From Polynucleobacter sp. MWH-Spelu-300-X4 (GTDB lineage Bacteria > Pseudomonadota > Gammaproteobacteria > Burkholderiales > Burkholderiaceae): a stretch of 64,000 nt of DNA. Each line of letters opens with the position of its first letter. Positions within the stretch are counted from its first letter, which is position 1. The position numbers and the translations under genes are program-made. Of this stretch, positions 45,555 through 54,569 are shown piece after piece. The DNA lies in the NCBI RefSeq assembly GCF_018687515.1, contig NZ_CP061294.1, positions 310,001 to 374,000 on the forward strand, in the 5' to 3' direction. The notes below the pieces were generated by a model that searched no databases, was not told the origin of the DNA, and was given only the letters and a program-made list of their open reading frames with translations.

Positions 45555-45828
45555 GCTTGATTTTTATGAAGATGCTTTAAAAGAGTGGCGAAAGTTAGAT
45601 GGCACAGTAAGAGAGCAATTCAGGATTAAATTAAAGGACCGTTTGGAAAATCCAAGGGTTCCTGCTGCCAAATTGAGAGATGCCCCCAATCGATACAAAA
45701 TTAAACTTAAAAGTGTTGGGTATCGGTTAGTCTATGAAGTTCTTGATAAAGAAATTGTTGTGGTAGTTGTCGCTATCGGTAAGAGAAATCGAAATGAGAT
45801 TTATAGGATTGCGGCAAAAAGGTTGTAA
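45544..45828 (+). CDS. RelE/StbE-type toxin
   Basis: This 94-residue basic protein begins YKLDFYEDALKEWRKLDGTV and continues REQFRIKLKDRLENP, with LRDAPNRYKIKLKSVGYRLV and VVVVVAIGKRNRNEIYR at the end. This is the compact RelE fold of mRNA interferases that cut mRNA on the ribosome. The Arg-Tyr-Lys and Gly-Tyr-Arg stretches place the usual catalytic basic residues. It ends just before a bidirectional hairpin. Confidence 0.88.
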   Translation: MTYKLDFYEDALKEWRKLDGTVREQFRIKLKDRLENPRVPAAKLRDAPNRYKIKLKSVGYRLVYEVLDKEIVVVVVAIGKRNRNEIYRIAAKRL

Positions 45829-45841
45829 CAATAAAGAAAAA

Positions 45842-45860
45842 GGGCATGTCTTGCATGCCC
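45842..45860 (+). terminator. Hairpin terminator between toxin and nusB (convergent)
   Basis: GGGCATG, loop TCTTG, CATGCCC: a perfect 7-bp stem. A T run follows on the plus strand (CCAATTTTT) and an A-rich tract precedes it, which becomes T-rich on the minus strand. It can therefore end transcription of the toxin gene and of nusB. Confidence 0.75.
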
Positions 45861-45916
45861 CCAATTTTTGGATTTAGAAGTTTACTTAACCGCCACTAAA
45901 TCTGATGGATCATTAT

Positions 45917-46405
45917 TTACATCTCATGAGGTCTAAGCTGCTGCGCTAGCTTGTCTAGGACGCCATTAACGTACTTATGGCCATCTGTACCACCAAATAC
46001 CTTGGCAAGCTCTACAGCCTCATTAATCGCAACCTTAAATGGCACGCTGATATCTTGTGCCAATTCAAAGCAGGCGATAAGTAAGGCGCCAAATTCAACT
46101 GGTGATAGTTCTTCAATCGGGCGGTCTAGATGAGCCTTGATATGGCTTTCTAAAGTATCAAAATGATTGACGACGCCAGAGAACAAATGATCAAACAAAT
46201 CCTTTTGGCATTTTTTAAAACCAGGATCTTCACCCAATTGCTTGGCGATTGTGGCGTAATCAGCAAAGCCACCGGCCGCTTTAACTACCAACCATTGATA
46301 AACGCCTTGTAAGGCGTATTCACGAGCGCGACGACGTGGTGTTAGTGAACGCTTGACCGTTACCGATGAGATAGGCTTATTCAGTTGTTGTGTATCGAAA
46401 TTCAT
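45917..46405 (-). CDS. nusB: Transcription antitermination factor NusB
   Basis: All-helical RNA-binding protein of rRNA antitermination. The 162 residues include TPRRRAREYALQGVYQWLV, the conserved start of NusB, and LSPVEFGALLIACFELAQD with VPFKVAINEAVELAKVFGGT and DGHKYVNGVLDKLA at the end. It is the last gene of the rib operon, eight bases after ribH, a common arrangement. Confidence 0.96.
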   Translation of the reverse strand: MNFDTQQLNKPISSVTVKRSLTPRRRAREYALQGVYQWLVVKAAGGFADYATIAKQLGEDPGFKKCQKDLFDHLFSGVVNHFDTLESHIKAHLDRPIEELSPVEFGALLIACFELAQDISVPFKVAINEAVELAKVFGGTDGHKYVNGVLDKLAQQLRPHEM

Positions 46406-46413
46406 AAACTTGA

Positions 46414-46905
46414 TTAATCTTCTTCTACTTCATCGTCTGGCGTTAAACCAATCGATAGATTCGCCATTTCAACAGCGGTTCTTGCGCAATCGCGACCTTT
46501 TTCAACGACACGTGCTTCTGCTTGAGCATCTGTCTCGCAAGTTAATACACCATTAGCGATTGGAATGCCATAGTCAAGACCAACACGTGTGATGCCTGCA
46601 CCTGATTCATTAGAAACTAATTCGAAGTGATAGGTTTCACCACGAATCACAGCACCTAAAGCGATTAATGCGTCAAATTCACCAGACTCAGTGAGCTTTT
46701 GTAATGTCAAAGGAATTTCCAACGCGCCAGGAACCGTTGTAATAACGATATCTTCAGCCGCAACACCTAGCTCTAATAATTCTTTAACGCAAGACTCTGT
46801 TAAAGCTTGGCAGATGGGTTGATTAAAGCGTGCTTGAACAATGCCAATGCATAGGTCTTGACCGTTTAAGTCAGCTTCGATTCGATCAATTTGAGACAGT
46901 GGCAT
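46414..46905 (-). CDS. ribH: 6,7-dimethyl-8-ribityllumazine synthase
   Basis: Joins the butanone phosphate and the pyrimidinedione to make lumazine. The 163-residue protein has [56 protein letters not shown] (with the catalytic His in the ETYHFE-type motif) and [20 protein letters not shown]. The acidic C-terminus ends DDEVEED. It lies 19 bases after ribB and supplies the substrate of RibE. Confidence 0.97.
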   Translation of the reverse strand: MPLSQIDRIEADLNGQDLCIGIVQARFNQPICQALTESCVKELLELGVAAEDIVITTVPGALEIPLTLQKLTESGEFDALIALGAVIRGETYHFELVSNESGAGITRVGLDYGIPIANGVLTCETDAQAEARVVEKGRDCARTAVEMANLSIGLTPDDEVEED

Positions 46906-46924
46906 ATAGACCTTTTTAAATAAA

Positions 46925-48058
46925 TTATTTGGCTTGATAAGGCATGTGACCAGTTACTTCTAAATCGTAACCAGACATGGTGGGTAATCGACTTGGGTTC
47001 GCTAATAGTTTCATTTGACGAATGCCTAAATCTTTCAAAATTTGCGCACCGATACCGTAGGTACGGAAATCAGTCTTTCTTTGAGGGTTCACTGGTGCTA
47101 AACCGTCTAGCTTTCCTAATTGATTGAACCAGGCATCTGTATTCACAGCTGCACTGCCTGCGCAATTCAAGAGCACCACAACCCCTGCATCGCTTTCCGC
47201 AATTGTTTTAATCGCTTCTGTTACTGGCCAAGAATGGCTGGAAGAAGTTGTTTCTAAAACATCTAGGATGGTCGCTGGTTCATGAACACGTACCAAGGTT
47301 TCTTTATTGGCAGTAGGTTTACCTTTAACCAAGGCAAGATGCGCGCAACCCGTTGGACTATCTTTGTAGGCAACACCCTCAAGAGGACCCCAAGGCGTAT
47401 TGAAAGTGCGGCTAGCTTGACGGCTGATGATGCTTTCATTACGACTGCGATAGTGGATTAAGTCCACAATCGTGCCGATTTTTAATTGGTGCTCTTTTGC
47501 AAATTCGATGAGGTCAGGTAAGCGAGCCATCTCACCATCATCTTTCATGATTTCGCAAATCACGGAAGTAGGGCTGCAGCCCGCTAATTCAGCTAAATCG
47601 CAACCTGCTTCTGTATGACCTGAGCGCACAAGTACGCCGCCTGGTTGAGCCATTAACGGGAAGATATGACCGGGCATCACGATATCGCGCGGTTTGGCGT
47701 TGGGGGCTACCGCGACTTTCACTGTGTGAGAGCGGTCAGCGGCAGAGATGCCAGTAGTAACACCTTCTGCGGCTTCAATGGATACCGTGAAATTTGTACC
47801 TAAGGCTGCGGTATTGTCTCTAACCATTAAAGGAAGATTTAATTGCTCGCAACGCTCGCGCGTGAGTGTTAAACAAATTAGGCCGCGACCATGCTTGGCC
47901 ATAAAGTTGATGGCTTCTGGTGTGACATGATCAGCTGCTAAAACGAGATCGCCTTCATTCTCACGATCTTCTTCATCGACCAAAATAACCATGCGGCCTG
48001 CGCGCATTTCGGCGATGATTTCTTCAACACTGGCTAGGGAGTAGGCTGTACTTGACAT
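46925..48058 (-). CDS. ribB: 3,4-dihydroxy-2-butanone-4-phosphate synthase with degenerate RibA-like tail
   Basis: The N-terminal 200 residues are Rib[21 protein letters not shown] with its acidic metal site, [31 protein letters not shown] and [20 protein letters not shown] with HTEAGCDLA. The C-terminal 170 residues resemble GTP cyclohydrolase II, but the zinc Cys cluster (normally G-D-V-x-G-S-x-R-C-D-C) and the Q-E-G-R-G motif are absent; [18 protein letters not shown] stands there instead. Hence only DHBP synthase activity is likely. Similar RibBX proteins are known. The first step of the pathway must come from a separate RibA elsewhere. Confidence 0.92.
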   Translation of the reverse strand: MSSTAYSLASVEEIIAEMRAGRMVILVDEEDRENEGDLVLAADHVTPEAINFMAKHGRGLICLTLTRERCEQLNLPLMVRDNTAALGTNFTVSIEAAEGVTTGISAADRSHTVKVAVAPNAKPRDIVMPGHIFPLMAQPGGVLVRSGHTEAGCDLAELAGCSPTSVICEIMKDDGEMARLPDLIEFAKEHQLKIGTIVDLIHYRSRNESIISRQASRTFNTPWGPLEGVAYKDSPTGCAHLALVKGKPTANKETLVRVHEPATILDVLETTSSSHSWPVTEAIKTIAESDAGVVVLLNCAGSAAVNTDAWFNQLGKLDGLAPVNPQRKTDFRTYGIGAQILKDLGIRQMKLLANPSRLPTMSGYDLEVTGHMPYQAK

Positions 48059-48157
48059 AGAGCCGTGATTTTAAGGCTTTATGGCCTTCATATCTAGTTT
48101 TCCCCTATAAATGGAGAAATAGAAGGGTTTTTAGGGAGTAAACCTCGTTTTTAGCGC

Positions 48158-48766
48158 TTATTTGGTGCTCAACATCCGTTCCACATACCGAGCAATCAGA
48201 TCAACCTCTAAATTAACTGGGGAGCCAGCTTTGAGGTACTGTAGGGTTGTGTTTTCAAGGGTATGGGGTATGAGATTAATGTGCATTAAGCAACCATCAG
48301 TGACATCTTCTATTTGATTGACCGTTAAAGAGGTGCCATTCACCACAATAGAGCCCTTATAAGCTAGATATTTAGCTAAAGATATCGGGGCTTTAATCAC
48401 TAGATGCCAAGATCCTTCGGCATCTTTAACTTGATCAAATGTCACAACAGCGCCAATGCCATCAACATGGCCGCTCACTAAGTGTCCGCCTAAACGATCA
48501 TTCACGCGCAAAGCTTTTTCTAAATTCACAAAACCCGGTGCATTAAGCCCTGTAGTTTTATTAATAGATTCAGCAGAGATATCGATTGAGAAATGCGTGG
48601 CATTCATTTCCACAACAGTCATACAGGCACCTTGCAGGGCTATGCTATCGCCTAGTTGCACATCGCCCATATCTAATCCGCCAGCGTTAATCGTCAAACG
48701 ATAGCCATCACCGAGTGGTGTGACCTTCTCAATTTTTCCAACCGCCTGAATAATTCCTGTGAACAT
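48158..48766 (-). CDS. ribE: Riboflavin synthase alpha chain
   Basis: Dismutates two lumazines to riboflavin. The 202 residues form two lumazine-binding repeats: MFTGIIQAVGKIEKVTPLGD opens the first, and GCMTVVEMNATHFSIDIS-like ACMTVVEMNATHFSIDISAE sits near 48. NDRLGGHLVSGHVDGIGAV lies at the repeat junction and VNGTSLTVNQIED near 145. A normal-length enzyme. It follows ribD by three bases; a 99-base spacer separates it from ribB. Confidence 0.96.
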   Translation of the reverse strand: MFTGIIQAVGKIEKVTPLGDGYRLTINAGGLDMGDVQLGDSIALQGACMTVVEMNATHFSIDISAESINKTTGLNAPGFVNLEKALRVNDRLGGHLVSGHVDGIGAVVTFDQVKDAEGSWHLVIKAPISLAKYLAYKGSIVVNGTSLTVNQIEDVTDGCLMHINLIPHTLENTTLQYLKAGSPVNLEVDLIARYVERMLSTK

Positions 48767-48769
48767 CGC

Positions 48770-49921
48770 TTAATCTACTTTCTGAGGGTTCTTTTGCGAG
48801 GATAAATATAAACGCAAGCGTAAATCATCGCCAACCAAAGTTTGATCGACAAATTCCCAACGGGTTGTTTGGTCTAGATTAGTTAATTCCGGTAGATTGG
48901 CTAATCCAGCGCCAGGCCCAAGAAGTGTGGGGGCCATATAAAGTAATAATTCATTCACGCAATTTTCACGCAGTAACGAGCCATTTAATTTAAAGCCAGC
49001 CTCAACATGTACTTCGTTGATATGCAGTTTCTCGGCTAAATGTTTTAAAACAGCCTGTAAGTCAACTTTACCTTTGTCATTTGACAGATCAGGTAATTGA
49101 ACAACGGAAATATTTTTAGCCTTCAGTGTTTTTTCCATCTTGCTTAAATGAGCTGGTTCGACAGCTCCGCAGAAAATAATCGTATGGCCACCCAAAGACT
49201 CATCAAGTATTTTTGAGTCCGCTGGTACTTCTAAAAAAGAATCAATTAGAACTCTGATGGGTTGGCGTGGTGTGTCTATGCCTCGCACGTTCATCTGTGG
49301 GTTATCTTCTTTAACAGTGCCAATGCCGGTTAAAACACAGCAAGCTCTAGCGCGCCAATGGTGACCATCATGTCTGGCATCGGCGCTAGTAATCCATTGA
49401 CTGACACCATTGTTCAGCGCAGTTGTGCCATCAAGGCTAGCGGCTATTTTCATGCGCACCCATGGCATACCAGTGCGCATACGATGAATAAACCCAATAT
49501 TTAATTCTGTAGATTCTTTCTCTAGTAACCCGCAGCGCACATCAATGCCTGCTTGGCGTAATGTCTCTAGACCTTTACCCGCAACCAATGGGTTGGGATC
49601 TTCCATTGCCGCAATTACCTTTGCAATTTTTGCGTTAATCAGGCTATCTGTGCAGGGTGGTGTTCTGCCATGATGACAGCATGGCTCTAAGGTGACATAG
49701 GCTGTTGCGCCTGCGATATCAAAACCTTTTTTGCGAGCATCTTCTAGTGCTTGTATCTCTGCATGATGGCTGCCAACCGCTTGAGTATGTCCTAGCCCAA
49801 TCACTTCATTATTTTTGACCAAAACACAGCCCACCCTTGGATTAGGGTTGCTGATAAAAAGAGCCTTTTTAGCTTCCGCTAAGGCAAGGCTCATATAGGT
49901 ATGGTCTTGGGTGCTATACAT
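48770..49921 (-). CDS. ribD: Bifunctional pyrimidine deaminase/reductase
   Basis: Catalyses the second and third steps of riboflavin synthesis. The deaminase domain (1-145) has PNPRVGCVLVKNNEVIGLGH, the zinc site SHHAEIQAL and TLEPCCHHGRTPPCTDSLI. The reductase domain (about 150-380) has RMKIAASLDGTTALNNGVSQ and EAGFKLNGSLLRENCVNELL. Length (383) is typical. It is first of the rib set in this operon, starting 27 bases after the pilin gene. Confidence 0.96.
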   Translation of the reverse strand: MYSTQDHTYMSLALAEAKKALFISNPNPRVGCVLVKNNEVIGLGHTQAVGSHHAEIQALEDARKKGFDIAGATAYVTLEPCCHHGRTPPCTDSLINAKIAKVIAAMEDPNPLVAGKGLETLRQAGIDVRCGLLEKESTELNIGFIHRMRTGMPWVRMKIAASLDGTTALNNGVSQWITSADARHDGHHWRARACCVLTGIGTVKEDNPQMNVRGIDTPRQPIRVLIDSFLEVPADSKILDESLGGHTIIFCGAVEPAHLSKMEKTLKAKNISVVQLPDLSNDKGKVDLQAVLKHLAEKLHINEVHVEAGFKLNGSLLRENCVNELLLYMAPTLLGPGAGLANLPELTNLDQTTRWEFVDQTLVGDDLRLRLYLSSQKNPQKVD

Positions 49922-49948
49922 CAGAAATACATTTAAATAAATTAAAAA

Positions 49949-50548
49949 CTAATGACATTCTTGCCTATCTTCATGGGGGTTGCAAATACGCCAACGACCC
50001 CCAGGCCCTAAGATGATATGACGAATCAGCTTAGGATAGCGAGAATGTTGCCAAATGATACGGTTCGCAACAAAACCACCATTATGCAAAAGAGCAGGGT
50101 TCCCATTGATAAAGCTAATGTGGCGATCCTTGAGTGATGTGCTCATATCGGTAAATTGTTGGGTGGGTTTTAATAAATATTCTGCAACTTCTACCCGAGA
50201 AGTATTGGGGTGAGACTTAATCAACTGTTCCCCAACTTTGATCTCCCATCCCTCTGACCAGTTCGATCTTTTCCCATGGCTAGCTAATGGACGCATGGAA
50301 ACTTTATCGCCAAGTTGGAGAGAGGTTTGTCTAGCTAAATGCGCATCCTGCACGAAGCTAAGCGATAGGTGATCTAACTCATGAATGGCTAGCTGTTGAT
50401 GAAAACCTTGTGCGGCAAATAAAGCAATAATGCTTAATAAGGCAATGCAAATGAGTACTTCTAGTAAAGAAAATCCGTATTCAGAGGATTTGCCAAGAAA
50501 CTTTTTCGATAGTGCGGTGGTTTTTAGATGATGAGGATGTTTTTTCAT
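49949..50548 (-). CDS. FimT/GspH-type minor pilin
   Basis: The protein has a basic leader, then GFSLLEVLICIALLSIIALF, the type IV prepilin cleavage and membrane motif (cleavage between Gly and Phe, Glu at +5). A globular part follows and ends in a GPGGRWRIC-like strand typical of FimT/GspH. I chose the ATG at 50548; the upstream ATG at 50575 gives a longer leader. Either start overlaps the preceding pilin gene by at least 68 bases, which is unusually long. Function: minor pilin priming pilus assembly or DNA uptake. Confidence 0.75.
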   Translation of the reverse strand: MKKHPHHLKTTALSKKFLGKSSEYGFSLLEVLICIALLSIIALFAAQGFHQQLAIHELDHLSLSFVQDAHLARQTSLQLGDKVSMRPLASHGKRSNWSEGWEIKVGEQLIKSHPNTSRVEVAEYLLKPTQQFTDMSTSLKDRHISFINGNPALLHNGGFVANRIIWQHSRYPKLIRHIILGPGGRWRICNPHEDRQECH

Positions 50549-50900
50549 GAATGCGCACAATAGTTTGAAGTTCAATATAGGTTTGATGACGAGATTCGCT
50601 AGCAGTTAATTTGTAATGAGTGGTTTCTGTGCCAGAGCGTTTTCTGAAGCCTTTGGCTTGGAAGATTTCTATATCCACTAAATCAGTTCGTAAAACACCC
50701 TCTAGTAATTGTTCTTCAGCCGTGATTAGATTTTGTTCAGCGCGCTGAAAAGCATCCGTAACATTCTTATGCCCTTGCAGTATTTGCACATCGGCAGTAG
50801 CTCGGTGGAGAGCTGCTGCACTCATTGCACCCACTAATGACAATAGAGCCAATAGGCTCACTAATATGTAGCCGTTCGCATAATGAGTAGTTTGTTTCAT
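50481..50900 (-). CDS. PilX-like minor pilin (short)
   Basis: This 139-residue protein opens with NGYILVSLLALLSLVGAMSA, a prepilin-like membrane helix with Gly-Tyr at the cleavage position rather than Gly-Phe and no Glu at +5, as in PilX-type minor pilins. ALHRATADVQILQGHKNVTDAFQRAEQNLITAEEQL-type heptads follow (seen as QRAEQNLITAEEQLLEG near 55). PilX proteins belong to the minor pilin set PilV-PilW-PilX. Its 3' part overlaps the next pilin gene. Confidence 0.65.
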   Translation of the reverse strand: MKQTTHYANGYILVSLLALLSLVGAMSAAALHRATADVQILQGHKNVTDAFQRAEQNLITAEEQLLEGVLRTDLVDIEIFQAKGFRKRSGTETTHYKLTASESRHQTYIELQTIVRIHEKTSSSSKNHRTIEKVSWQIL

Positions 50901-50919
50901 CTAGCTATCAACCTATGGT

Positions 50920-51579
50920 TTAGTGTCTAAGCGCGAAAACTCTCTCTAGTTCAAGTGGCGTTTTTCCTCTTTGAAGCACCAATTGAATTTTTAAAGCGCG
51001 CACATGTTTCCACTGAGGGTATCTTCTCCCTGAGTCATTGATTTGATAGGGCTCCATCCATTCCAAAATGCTGTTGGATGCATTAGGAACACCTACCTTT
51101 ATTTGCATCGACTGAACATGAGCCATGACAGCATCATTTTGTAAGGCGCCTTTTTTATTTTGAGTTTGTAAATACAAAACACCATCTTTGTTTTGATAAT
51201 GTCCCTGTTGTTGAATGAAAAAAGCTTTGTATGAGCCATTTTCTCTTTTGTTATAAGCATCGTAGGTGTAAAAAGCATCAGAGCTATTCACACTTGCCGC
51301 ACCTTTCCGTACTTGGAATTCCCCGGATTTTTTATTGCTAGGTGCGGAGCTATCTTTAGCCATCACCTTTAATAAAGAAGATTTGGGTGAGCCTGTTTTT
51401 ATTTGAGCATGTTGAATTGCTAGCCCCATCATATGAAAAGCTTGAATGGCTTCACTTTGTAGGATACTCAGGTTGTTTTGTTTCGTAATAGCTTTGTGTA
51501 CTTGAAAACATGCTTGAGTGCTGGCTAATAAGACAATGCTAGCCATAACTGAAGATGTGAGCACTTCTATGAGTGTCAT
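50920..51579 (-). CDS. PilW-like minor pilin
   Basis: This 219-residue protein starts MTLIEVLTSSVMASIVLLAS, a prepilin helix with Glu at +5 but almost no leader. The true start may lie slightly upstream, or the T-L-I-E-V end is the mature start. The rest contains a DAFYTYDAYNKRENG-type segment and SILEWMEPYQINDSGRRYPQ, as in PilW-like proteins. It overlaps the PilV-like gene stop by four bases. Role: minor pilin; the major pilin and PilY1 are not in this window. Confidence 0.7.
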   Translation of the reverse strand: MTLIEVLTSSVMASIVLLASTQACFQVHKAITKQNNLSILQSEAIQAFHMMGLAIQHAQIKTGSPKSSLLKVMAKDSSAPSNKKSGEFQVRKGAASVNSSDAFYTYDAYNKRENGSYKAFFIQQQGHYQNKDGVLYLQTQNKKGALQNDAVMAHVQSMQIKVGVPNASNSILEWMEPYQINDSGRRYPQWKHVRALKIQLVLQRGKTPLELERVFALRH

Positions 51580-51809
51580 TCTTCTTCCTCGGCACTAACA
51601 AGCGCAACATTCATTTCATATTGGTTACTTTGCTCGGTGATAGCGTGAAGCTCTCGTATTTGTTTTTGGGTGTAATTGGATATGTAAAAATGTGCAGACA
51701 TCAGTGCCATATAGGAGCTGCTAAATATGGTGAGCGCTGTGAGGACTTCTAATAAAGAGAAGCCTCGTTCAAATGATGTTGGTGGTCTAGGTGACTCGTG
51801 TGGATACAT
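51576..51809 (-). CDS. PilV-like minor pilin, unusually short
   Basis: About 77 residues from the ATG at 51809. ERGFSLLEVLTALTIFSSSY is a perfect prepilin motif (Gly then Phe, Glu at +5). Only about 45 residues follow, far short of a normal PilV (120-180), and no frameshift partner was seen, so it may be a reduced minor pilin. A TTG at 51830 would add seven residues. An inverted repeat lies over the ATG. It is the first of the four pilin genes. Confidence 0.6.
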   Translation of the reverse strand: MYPHESPRPPTSFERGFSLLEVLTALTIFSSSYMALMSAHFYISNYTQKQIRELHAITEQSNQYEMNVALVSAEEEE

Positions 51810-51842
51810 ATCCACATCATCAAGTACCAAGACAAAAATAAA

Positions 51843-51860
51843 AATCAGTAAAACCTGATT
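51843..51860 (-). terminator. Weak hairpin after nrdR
   Basis: AATCAG, six-base loop, CTGATT. On the minus strand the stem is followed by a T-rich run (TTTATTTTT), the layout of a rho-independent terminator, though the stem is short and A/T-rich. It lies between nrdR and the pilin genes and may separate their expression. Confidence 0.4.
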
Positions 51861-51930
51861 GTTATGTGAGAAATTTCTGAAAAATGATTGTTACGACATC
51901 AAATAATGGGATGTCGGAGCTAAGTAGCGC

Positions 51931-52377
51931 TTACTTCAGTTCTTTTAATGCGCTCTCGAATGATTCAATGTCGGCGAAGCTCTTGTAGACTGAAGCAAAA
52001 CGAATATAGGCGATTTTGTCTAAGCGTTTTAGCTCGCGCATCACTAGTTCGCCAACACGATCACTAGCAATTTCTTTTTCGCCGGTTGCTTGTAAACGTT
52101 CTTCGATATTGCGAATTGCTTCTTCAACTGCTTCAGCTGAAACTGGGCGTTTGCGTAAAGCGATACCCATAGAGTCAATTAATTTATTACGGTTGTACTC
52201 CACACGACTGCCATTCTTTTTGACAATCGCTGGTAGTGCTAATTCAGGACGTTCGTAAGTTGTAAAACGCTTATCGCACTTTTCGCAACGGCGACGACGT
52301 TTGATGACGTCCCCTTCCTCAGATACTCGAGTATCAAGAACTTGTGTATCTGAGTGTTTGCAGAAGGGGCAGTGCAT
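51931..52377 (-). CDS. nrdR: Ribonucleotide reductase transcriptional repressor
   Basis: The 148-residue protein has the zinc ribbon [15 protein letters not shown] and [13 protein letters not shown], then an ATP-cone with [19 protein letters not shown] and [16 protein letters not shown]. NrdR represses nrd genes in response to dATP. It lies 13 bases after glyA, a usual betaproteobacterial pairing. Confidence 0.97.
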   Translation of the reverse strand: MHCPFCKHSDTQVLDTRVSEEGDVIKRRRRCEKCDKRFTTYERPELALPAIVKKNGSRVEYNRNKLIDSMGIALRKRPVSAEAVEEAIRNIEERLQATGEKEIASDRVGELVMRELKRLDKIAYIRFASVYKSFADIESFESALKELK

Positions 52378-52390
52378 CTATGTCCTAAGA

Positions 52391-53638
52391 TTAGTTGCTG
52401 TAAACAGGGAAGCGCTTAGTTAAAGCGGCTACTTGCTCACGTACTTTAGCGATATTGGCAGCATCGTTAGGATTATCTAAAACATCTGCTACCAAGTTTG
52501 CTACTTGAATAGCTTCAGCTTCTTTAAATCCACGAGTTGTCATCGCTGGTGAGCCTAACCGAATACCACTTGTTACAAATGGTTTTTCTGGATCGTTAGG
52601 GATCGCATTTTTGTTACAAGTAATGTGTGCTTCACCCAAAACGCGTTCCGCTTCCTTACCTGTAATGTTCTTGGCGCGTAGGTCCACTAGCATCACATGA
52701 GACTCGGTTTTGCTAGAAACAATACGTAAACCACGCTTAACTAGTGTTTCAGCCATTGCACGAGCGTTGATAACAACTTGTTGTTGATACTCTTTAAATG
52801 AAGGCTCTAGAGCTTCTTTAAACGCAACAGCTTTAGCGGCAATCACGTGCATCAAAGGGCCGCCTTGCAGGCCTGGGAAAATAGCTGAGTTGATGGCTTT
52901 TTCATGTTCAGCTTTCATCAAAATCACGCCACCACGTGGACCACGCAAACTCTTATGAGTTGTTGATGTCACGATATCGGCATGAGGTACTGGGTTTGGA
53001 TAAACGCCAGCAGCAATCAAACCTGCGTAGTGAGCCATGTCCACCATGAACAACGCGCCAACATCTTTGGCAACCTTAGCAAAGCGAGCAAAGTCGATAT
53101 GCAATGAGTAAGCAGAAGCGCCGGCAATAATGAGCTTAGGCTTGTGCTCGTGAGCTAGGCGCTCCATAGCGTCGTAATCGATTGCTTCTTGAGCGTTTAA
53201 GCCATAAGGGACCACGTTAAACCACTTGCCGCTCATATTAAGAGCCATGCCGTGAGTTAAGTGACCACCTTCAGCTAGGCTCATACCCATAATGGTGTCG
53301 CCTGGCTTTAAGAATGCTAAAAATACTGCCTCGTTGGCCGATGCGCCGCAGTGAGGTTGTACGTTGGCAGCTTCCGCGCCAAAAATCTGTTTTAAGCGGT
53401 CAATTGCTAGCTGTTCTGCGATATCCACGTATTCACAGCCACCGTAGTAGCGCTTGCCAGGATAGCCTTCAGCATATTTATTCGTTAATTGTGAGCCTTG
53501 GGCTTCTAAAACGGCTGGAGACGTATAGTTTTCTGAGGCAATAAGCTCAATATGGTCTTCTTGACGCTTGTTTTCTGACTGGATGGCATCCCACAATGCG
53601 GGATCAGTTTTTGCCAATGTTTGACTGCGTTGGAACAT
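52391..53638 (-). CDS. glyA: Serine hydroxymethyltransferase
   Basis: Interconverts serine and glycine with tetrahydrofolate. The 415 residues include [58 protein letters not shown] with the PLP Lys, and [15 protein letters not shown] at the end. Full length. It starts the minus-strand operon, divergent from the SDR gene; the shared 99-base spacer should carry both promoters. Confidence 0.97.
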   Translation of the reverse strand: MFQRSQTLAKTDPALWDAIQSENKRQEDHIELIASENYTSPAVLEAQGSQLTNKYAEGYPGKRYYGGCEYVDIAEQLAIDRLKQIFGAEAANVQPHCGASANEAVFLAFLKPGDTIMGMSLAEGGHLTHGMALNMSGKWFNVVPYGLNAQEAIDYDAMERLAHEHKPKLIIAGASAYSLHIDFARFAKVAKDVGALFMVDMAHYAGLIAAGVYPNPVPHADIVTSTTHKSLRGPRGGVILMKAEHEKAINSAIFPGLQGGPLMHVIAAKAVAFKEALEPSFKEYQQQVVINARAMAETLVKRGLRIVSSKTESHVMLVDLRAKNITGKEAERVLGEAHITCNKNAIPNDPEKPFVTSGIRLGSPAMTTRGFKEAEAIQVANLVADVLDNPNDAANIAKVREQVAALTKRFPVYSN

Positions 53639-53737
53639 GATTTAGGCTTTCTATGAGGATCATCTAGTTTGCAGCTAGCATACGCTAAACTCTGCAAGAC
53701 CTAAATGATACAAAAAAACACCCCAGGAGACACAAAA

Positions 53738-54511
53738 ATGACAAAGCTAACTGTATTGGTAACAGGAGCAACTGCTGGTTTTGGCGAAGCCATTGCTAGA
53801 CGATACTTGTCTGAAGGCCATCAGGTGATTGCCGCAGGACGCCGCGCCGACCGTTTAGAGGCCCTCAAGAAGAGCTTGCCGGCCGATCAGCAGGCTCGTT
53901 TACACACCACTATTTTGGATGTGACCAATAAAGATGTGGTTTTTGCTCTTCCAGGCCAATTGCCTAAAGATTTCGCGAATGTGAGTGTTTTGGTGAATAA
54001 CGCCGGTTTAGCTCTAGGTTTGGAGCCAGCCCATCAAGTCGCTTTGGATGACTGGGAGAAAATGGTGGATACCAATATCAAGGGGTTGATGTACATGACC
54101 AGAGCTTTTTTACCAGGTATGGTGGAGCGCGGGCGTGGCCATGTCTTTAATTTAGGCTCTATCGCTGGTCGTTACCCTTACCCTGGCGGTAACGTGTATG
54201 GCGGCACTAAAGCGTTTGTACGCCAATTTAGTTTAAATCTGAAGTCTGATTTATTAGGTACGCCAGTGCGCGTGACGGATGTTGCGCCGGGCCTTTGCTC
54301 TGGTACAGAGTTCTCCAATGTGCGCTTTAAAGGAGATGACGCTAAGGCCGCCAAGGTCTACGACGGTGTTCAGGCTTTAACGGCTACGGATATTGCAGAG
54401 TCAGTTTATTGGGCATCGACATTACCAGCTCATGTGAATATCAACGTGATTGAAATGATGCCAACTTGCCAAGCAGCAGGCCCCTTGGCTGTCCATCGCA
54501 AGACGAGCTAG
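53738..54511 (+). CDS. Short-chain dehydrogenase/reductase (YdfG-like)
   Basis: About 257 residues with the NADP-binding TGATAGFGEAIARRYL, VLVNNAGLALGLEPAHQ, the catalytic Ser in NLGSIAGRYPYPGG and Tyr-x-x-x-Lys in VYGGTKAFVRQFS. This resembles YdfG, which reduces 3-hydroxy acids, but substrate assignment is uncertain. The ATG at 53738 is preceded by GGAG; an ATG at 53705 adds 11 non-family residues and was rejected. Confidence 0.9.
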   Translation: MTKLTVLVTGATAGFGEAIARRYLSEGHQVIAAGRRADRLEALKKSLPADQQARLHTTILDVTNKDVVFALPGQLPKDFANVSVLVNNAGLALGLEPAHQVALDDWEKMVDTNIKGLMYMTRAFLPGMVERGRGHVFNLGSIAGRYPYPGGNVYGGTKAFVRQFSLNLKSDLLGTPVRVTDVAPGLCSGTEFSNVRFKGDDAKAAKVYDGVQALTATDIAESVYWASTLPAHVNINVIEMMPTCQAAGPLAVHRKTS

Positions 54512-54569
54512 TTAAAATAACGCAGTTATCTGATTGTTATTAAAAATCCATCTCTACGGAAAATAATTT

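Noticed and set aside
48059..48157. FMN riboswitch upstream of ribB
   Set aside because: The conserved FMN aptamer blocks (AGGGGC..., GCCGACGGT-type helices) are absent; only a short AAGGC/GCCTT stem is seen.
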